Below are positions 5,757-9,521 of a DNA stretch of 9,521 bases, piece by piece. The DNA comes from Bacteroidales bacterium (GTDB taxonomy: Bacteria > Bacteroidota > Bacteroidia > Bacteroidales > UBA1402): the NCBI GenBank assembly GCA_003506275.1, contig DOBD01000023.1:5328-14848 (forward strand). Direction: 5' to 3'. Made by a program: the position numbers and the translations under genes. The first letter of the stretch is position 1; each line of letters starts with the position of its first letter. The notes beneath the pieces are model-generated. The model saw only the letters and a list, made by a program, of their open reading frames with translations, ran no database searches and was not told the DNA's origin.

Positions 5757-7192
5757 CGCAGTACATAGGCCGCAAAAATGCCGATCAATACGGTGCGGTA
5801 GACCATCCGCAACAACAGGTTGTCGATGGGCACATACATCCCCAAGGCATAAAACGCAGCCACCACCAACACATAGCGGCCGGCCAACTTCAAATCGTAG
5901 GAAATCGGGTAATTTTTTTGACCCAGCGCCCAGGAAACCACCATCATTACCAGGAAACAGACAAACGACGTCCAGGCTGAGGCAATGTAACCGTAGATGG
6001 GCACAAACAGCACATTGCCGGCCACGGTAATGCCCAGACCAATAAACGAAATGTAGGCTCCCCACTTCGTCTTATCGGTCAGTTTGTACCAAAATGACAG
6101 GTTGAAGGCTACCCCCTGAAACACGTAACAAAGCAAGACGATGGGCACCACCACCAAACCTTCGTGGTAACGTGGATCTAGCAGCACCTTGAGGATATCC
6201 AGGTAATACATCACCCCCAGGAAGACCAGCCAGGAAAACAGCAGGTAATACTTCATCCCTTCAGCGTACGACTGTTTGCTATCGGTGTCTTTGTATTTGG
6301 AAAAAACAAAGGGTTCAAAGGCGTACCGAAAAGCTTGGGTGAACATCATCATCACCAGCCCCAGCTTGAAACAAGCGGCATAAATCCCCAACTGCTCATC
6401 CCCCACCTCCATGTTTGGGTACAAGTAAGGAATTAAAATCTTGTCGAGCGACTGGTTCATGATACCAGCAATACCCAGCACCAACAAGGGCCATGAATAC
6501 GCCAGCAATTGTTTGAGCAACGGCCAGGAGAAGGTCCAACGCAGGTTGAGCGTTAATGGCAGCAAGGCCAGCAAGCCCACCACCGATGAAATAACATTGG
6601 CCACAAACACATAGCCCACCCTGTAATCAGGGTTGTAAAACCACGCAATCTGTTCAGGCGCCACTTTGTGAATCATCGGACAAACCCACAGGAAAAAGAC
6701 AGTGAAAACAATGGTCACCCCTATCATCAACAAGCGCAAGCCTGCAAACATGATGGGGCGCTTCGTAAACCTCAACCAGGCAAAAGGAATGGCAGAGAAC
6801 GCATCGATGGCCACCGTCAGGCACATCATCCAGACAAACTCCGGATGCGCAGGTACTCCTAATCCTATGGCCATCGGGTTGACCCAAATGGTCACCCCCA
6901 CCATAAACAACAACGAGGTGGTCAGCAAACTAATCAGCGAGGTAGTATAAACGCTTTCCGGCTTGTGCTCCGACTTGTTGGCGAAGCGAAAAAAGCCCGT
7001 CTCCATCCCATACGTGAGGATCACCAACAGCAACGCCGTCCAGGCATAGACCTTGGCTACCACCCCGTACTCTTGCGGGGAACCAAGCGTATAGGTATAA
7101 AACGGCACGAGCAGCCAATTCAGGAACCGCCCCACAATGCTGCTCACTCCATAAATGGCCGTCTCCTTGGCCAATCGCTTCATCTCTGCCAT
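5696..7192 (-). CDS. Oligosaccharide/polysaccharide flippase, MOP superfamily (Wzx-like)
   Basis: A 498-aa integral membrane protein of the polysaccharide-export branch of the MOP superfamily, expected to move lipid-linked sugars across the inner membrane. It begins with the typical amphipathic start and first helix (KETAIYGVSSIVGRFLNWL). About 12-14 hydrophobic segments follow, for example near residues 14-34, 50-65, 83-103, 121-139, 150-171, 194-214, 228-246, 269-287, 316-332, 346-364, 380-398, 404-423, 438-454 and 465-479. The length is normal. Two in-frame ATGs are 9 bp apart; a good GGAGG (7204-7208) lies 11 nt before the first, which favours 7192 over 7183. Downstream it runs 61 bp into the end of the YgjP-like gene. 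No glycosyltransferase or polymerase neighbours are visible, so the exported glycan cannot be named. A lone flippase next to a surface-protein locus is compatible with capsule, exopolysaccharide or O-antigen export. Confidence 0.88.
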   Translation of the reverse strand: MAEMKRLAKETAIYGVSSIVGRFLNWLLVPFYTYTLGSPQEYGVVAKVYAWTALLLVILTYGMETGFFRFANKSEHKPESVYTTSLISLLTTSLLFMVGVTIWVNPMAIGLGVPAHPEFVWMMCLTVAIDAFSAIPFAWLRFTKRPIMFAGLRLLMIGVTIVFTVFFLWVCPMIHKVAPEQIAWFYNPDYRVGYVFVANVISSVVGLLALLPLTLNLRWTFSWPLLKQLLAYSWPLLVLGIAGIMNQSLDKILIPYLYPNMEVGDEQLGIYAACFKLGLVMMMFTQAFRYAFEPFVFSKYKDTDSKQSYAEGMKYYLLFSWLVFLGVMYYLDILKVLLDPRYHEGLVVVPIVLLCYVFQGVAFNLSFWYKLTDKTKWGAYISFIGLGITVAGNVLFVPIYGYIASAWTSFVCFLVMMVVSWALGQKNYPISYDLKLAGRYVLVVAAFYALGMYVPIDNLLLRMVYRTVLIGIFAAYVLRYDLPAGTVSVLLRRGKGPR

Positions 7193-7203
7193 ATCACCGG
7201 CTT

Positions 7204-7208
7204 CCTCC
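7204..7208 (-). promoter_or_regulatory. Strong Shine-Dalgarno sequence of the flippase gene
   Basis: The minus strand reads GGAGG with an 11-nt spacer to the ATG at 7192. No other gene in the window has a well-placed purine-rich site, in keeping with the usual weak use of Shine-Dalgarno pairing in Bacteroidota. It helps decide between the two possible start codons. Confidence 0.45.
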
Positions 7209-7271
7209 CTACAGCGTTGTTACATCCACGATACTTTGCAGAAACGTTCATTCCGTGGACGTTCCACCCGG

Positions 7272-7302
7272 CAAAGGAAAGGCTTTCGCAGGAATAATGC
7301 AA
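7272..7302 (-). promoter_or_regulatory. Candidate -33/-7 promoter for the flippase gene
   Basis: On the minus strand TTG (7300-7302) is followed after 20 nt by TTCCTTTG (7272-7279), seven of eight positions of TAnnTTTG. Transcription would begin near 7266, giving a leader of about 75 nt. If real, the flippase can be expressed apart from the FAS1 gene upstream. Confidence 0.4.
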
Positions 7303-7367
7303 GCACGCCATGCATTCATTTTACCGCCCTGTTTGGTTATCAAATGAATCTACCCCCCCAACCTCTG

Positions 7368-8939
7368 TCAATCAATCCCCTCCGTCTCCAACAACGACAC
7401 AGGCACGAATTCCAGGTAGTCCATTGCCAATTGTGTATCGCTGGATCTGGATAAAACGCATTGAATCCTCAACGTATGCGGCTTGAACTCTGTGAAGGTA
7501 AAGGTTCCGATGATTCTTCTCAGATTATGTTGACTCAACCTGGCATTATCGGCGTTATAACCATACCAATGGCCAAAACAATAGAAAGAAGAAGGCCCCT
7601 TTAAATAACCCTTGGTGCGTAGCAAGCTGTCGTTCTTGAAACCATTACGATCGTTAATGTTGGATCCTGGTGTTTCCCAACCAATACTTGGATTTTTAGC
7701 TAAAAGCGAAAGATCAACTGTGTCGCCCACTTGCACCCCGTCAACGTACATCAGCACTTTTCCTCGGTAAGCAGTCGGCTGATGGCTCATTCTGACTTCA
7801 TACGTTCCTGGGGGTATAGGCAGCGTCTTAAGCGTCACATCATACGGTCCTCTAAAATAGAGTTCATCCCCTTGATAATCCTCGTAGGCGGCACAAGCTC
7901 CTATATAGGTCATTCGTGTGTTACCAGAGAGGCTTATGTCTTTTATATAATTGTTTGGCAGCAGGTAAGCATGCGTTTTACCATAAACACCGGCAACCGC
8001 GGTCGGATTATTGCCTCTCATGTTATTAGAGGCCAATTCTGGGAAAAAGGAAGCAATATCCATCCTCAACCGCTTGGAGGAAAGATCAGCGACAAGAGCC
8101 TCCGTAAAAAGCAACGGTGCAGAGATTTCGTGATAATACCCGCTTTTGGCAAAACCACCATCAGGTATGTTGAGGACTTCCTTGAACAACACCGCCTTTG
8201 AGGGATCACCTTGACTGTTCAGCAAACCATATTGACTAGTAGGCAATGTGCAATCCCTGTCCAGTTGTACTTCAACCAGCGATTGCTCCAGTAAAGGCTC
8301 CATGTATTCAAACAAATCAAACTGAGGAAAATGATGTGGGGTGGCATAATCCTTGATAAACCGACTCGCGGCCATAATTCGATCAAAACAATGATAAGCA
8401 ATGAAACGGTTCAGATAGTGCTTTTTGTCTTTGTAATCGGTGATAAAATCGGCGTCATGATTGTACACATCGCGGTAGTAATACGTGGCAAGGTTTTCCA
8501 GGTCTGCCAAGGAATGAATACCAGCAGGACAAGCCGGACAATCAGTATAGTCGGCCAACGTTTCGTCTGAGGGAGCCAGAATGGTGTAACCAAATTTCCG
8601 GGCAATCGGCCGCTCTTCCTGTACTGTATGATTCATCAATGCCCGTTTGTCTGCTTGGGGATCGAAGGTTTCGTCCTCTATGGGTGACCGGTTGATGAAA
8701 TCAGCCCAGCCTGTCACTTTTAGTGCCTGATAGAACAGGCTGAATCGCTGATCCTTAGCCATCGCTTCAACCAATGGCACATATAATGAATTGACAAAAG
8801 AAAAACTATCTACCTGGGTCAATGCTTCTTTGAAAACAACCTTACCTCCATACATGACATACACGCTGTCCCTGGTTGTTGCCTGGCCGTACGCCACTAC
8901 AAACAAAAAAATAATCACTGAAAATTGTCTGGCCATCAT
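7368..8939 (-). CDS. Exported fasciclin (FAS1) domain-containing protein
   Basis: A 523-aa protein with an N-terminal signal peptide (MMARQFSVIIFLFVVAYGQA, likely cut before TTRD) and no lipobox cysteine, so it should be secreted or periplasmic rather than a lipoprotein. A short strand motif follows (DSVYVMYGGKVVF then VDSFSF, residues 25-68), a pattern I recall from exported Bacteroidota proteins. Residues about 50-200 fit a divergent FAS1 adhesion domain: helix AKDQRFSLFYQAL, the TILAPSDETLADY segment and LNRFIAYHCFDRIM. A linker with RLRMDIASFFPEL (about 290-302) resembles other Bacteroidota FAS1 proteins. The remaining 200 or so residues are strand-rich, with PYDVTLKTLPIPPGTYEVRMS and a closing MDYLEFVPVSL, suggesting a carbohydrate-binding-like sandwich I cannot name. 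The first ATG is at 8939; an upstream TTG at 8999 would put 20 residues before the signal peptide. The previous gene ends 28 bp upstream, so they are probably co-transcribed. Role inferred: cell-surface glycan binding or adhesion. Confidence 0.75.
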   Translation of the reverse strand: MMARQFSVIIFLFVVAYGQATTRDSVYVMYGGKVVFKEALTQVDSFSFVNSLYVPLVEAMAKDQRFSLFYQALKVTGWADFINRSPIEDETFDPQADKRALMNHTVQEERPIARKFGYTILAPSDETLADYTDCPACPAGIHSLADLENLATYYYRDVYNHDADFITDYKDKKHYLNRFIAYHCFDRIMAASRFIKDYATPHHFPQFDLFEYMEPLLEQSLVEVQLDRDCTLPTSQYGLLNSQGDPSKAVLFKEVLNIPDGGFAKSGYYHEISAPLLFTEALVADLSSKRLRMDIASFFPELASNNMRGNNPTAVAGVYGKTHAYLLPNNYIKDISLSGNTRMTYIGACAAYEDYQGDELYFRGPYDVTLKTLPIPPGTYEVRMSHQPTAYRGKVLMYVDGVQVGDTVDLSLLAKNPSIGWETPGSNINDRNGFKNDSLLRTKGYLKGPSSFYCFGHWYGYNADNARLSQHNLRRIIGTFTFTEFKPHTLRIQCVLSRSSDTQLAMDYLEFVPVSLLETEGID

Positions 8940-8967
8940 ACCGTTTATCGTTTTATTTTGAACCGAG

Positions 8968-9521
8968 TTAATCGACTCTTTCAAAAATAACTTTATCAAT
9001 CCTGAACGTTCGATCGAAGCTCTCTGTTTGGGTTGTCAGTACTTCATTCAATATTTTAATGCCTTCCAGGGGTGTTTTTCCTGGCTCTCTGAAAATGCCT
9101 ACATAAGGAAAGAAGTAGTTTTCTGCCACGGTAACTCTTGTTGGTGCCGTTGGATTTGTAACGACATTTTTCAACATCAACGTCTCTTTTGCAACGACAC
9201 TCTTACTGGTTGTATCTGCACTGCTGACATAAAAGCTCAATTTGTTGGGGCGTACATCAGTGGAATCCTCATAATTGGCTGGAACAATGTCAACAAAAAT
9301 TGAATAGCGACCAGGACGCATATTGGGGACATAGACAGATAATCCACTTTTCGTGAAATTAGAAGACCCTATAGGCATACATTTCAGATAACCCATTCTC
9401 GAAACGGATGCAGCTGTATCTGGCAGTACAATCTCTTTTTCAGCCGATATTCCCTTAACATGTACAGCCTTCTCTGCTTCAATGACATGGTCACCCTGTA
9501 CAAAAAGCTTGTCCAAATGTC
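8968..9521 (-). CDS. C-terminal part of a beta-rich protein, probably exported; continues beyond the right edge
   Basis: The frame is open to the window edge. The first start-like codon is a TTG at 9516, but it is preceded in frame by a sense codon (CAT), so this is the tail of a longer gene. About 184 residues are visible. They are strand-rich, with alternating hydrophobic patterns such as SGLSVYVPNMRPGRYSIFVDI and a final FRIDKVIFERVD. The PGRY..FV pattern and the closing strand resemble in style the C-terminal region of the FAS1 protein downstream, though residues do not align clearly enough to call them paralogues. In Bacteroidota, FAS1 genes often follow SusC/SusD-like pairs together with further surface proteins, so this may be such a partner (inference). 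No family can be assigned from the fragment. The stop TAA at 8968-8970 is 28 bp before the FAS1 start. Confidence 0.6.
   Translation of the reverse strand, partial: HLDKLFVQGDHVIEAEKAVHVKGISAEKEIVLPDTAASVSRMGYLKCMPIGSSNFTKSGLSVYVPNMRPGRYSIFVDIVPANYEDSTDVRPNKLSFYVSSADTTSKSVVAKETLMLKNVVTNPTAPTRVTVAENYFFPYVGIFREPGKTPLEGIKILNEVLTTQTESFDRTFRIDKVIFERVD

Larger units (their letters stand above)
7193..7367. other. Intergenic region between FAS1 protein and flippase genes
   Basis: This 175-bp non-coding gap contains the flippase promoter candidate and Shine-Dalgarno sequence, listed separately. It also has two weak inverted repeats: AATGCA/TGCATT (7296-7301 and 7311-7316) and GTGGA/TCCAC around CGT (7255-7267). 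Neither is followed by a T run on the minus strand, so no confident terminator can be called for the FAS1 transcript. No small gene was recognised. Confidence 0.5.

Noticed and set aside
7234..7238. TACTTTG-like promoter sequence on the plus strand in the flippase upstream gap
   Set aside because: The spacing does not match TAnnTTTG exactly and no plus-strand gene lies downstream.
7352..7358. Run of seven C residues after the FAS1 gene
   Set aside because: It is non-coding and short; it could be a phase-variable tract, but no promoter or reading frame depends on it.
7731..8201. 156-codon plus-strand open frame opposite the FAS1 gene
   Set aside because: It has no recognisable domain, and the opposite frame has a signal peptide and FAS1 pattern, so it is a shadow.
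8940..8999. 20-residue extension of the FAS1 protein from a TTG at 8999, overlapping the upstream gene
   Set aside because: It would place charged residues in front of a clear signal peptide that starts at the ATG at 8939.

Overview
The window looks like chromosomal DNA of a Bacteroidota bacterium, probably of the order Bacteroidales. Three clues point there. Several genes sit just behind the Bacteroidota-type -7 promoter element TAnnTTTG (1395-1402 minus, 2943-2950 minus, 3005-3012 plus). Most starts lack a Shine-Dalgarno sequence. The right end carries an exported fasciclin-type protein of the kind found in Bacteroidota surface-glycan loci. No RNA gene, CRISPR array, insertion sequence or integrase was seen.

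Layout. Positions 1-149 are AT-rich with no gene. At 150-1391 (minus) is an M16-family zinc peptidase. It is divergent from a LOG-family nucleotide phosphoribohydrolase (1452-2006, plus), and the 60-bp gap holds two facing promoters around a perfect 17-bp palindrome. A PfkB-family sugar kinase (2003-2926, minus) converges on the LOG gene so tightly that the stop codons overlap. A second divergent promoter region (2927-3051) serves the kinase and a plus-strand DEAD-box RNA helicase (3052-4971) with a DbpA-type RNA-binding domain and a Gly/Arg-rich tail. The helicase is followed 17 bp later by a YgjP/DUF45 metal-dependent hydrolase (4989-5756), probably in the same transcript.

From 5696 to the right edge everything is on the minus strand, read right to left. 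First comes the C-terminal part of a beta-rich protein that enters from the right (8968-9521), then an exported FAS1-domain protein (7368-8939), then a polysaccharide/oligosaccharide flippase of the MOP superfamily (5696-7192). The flippase 3' end overlaps the YgjP-like gene by 61 bp tail-to-tail. The two right-hand genes look like the end of a surface-protein operon. The flippase has its own candidate promoter and, unusually here, a good Shine-Dalgarno sequence.

The left two-thirds reads as ordinary core-genome content: RNA helicase, sugar kinase, LOG protein, peptidase. The right end, with lower GC, looks more accessory. I see no clearly new multi-gene system. The points most worth a second look are the unassigned C-terminal region of the FAS1 protein with its truncated neighbour, the 61-bp antisense overlap, the apparently leaderless M16 message and the palindrome between the divergent promoters.
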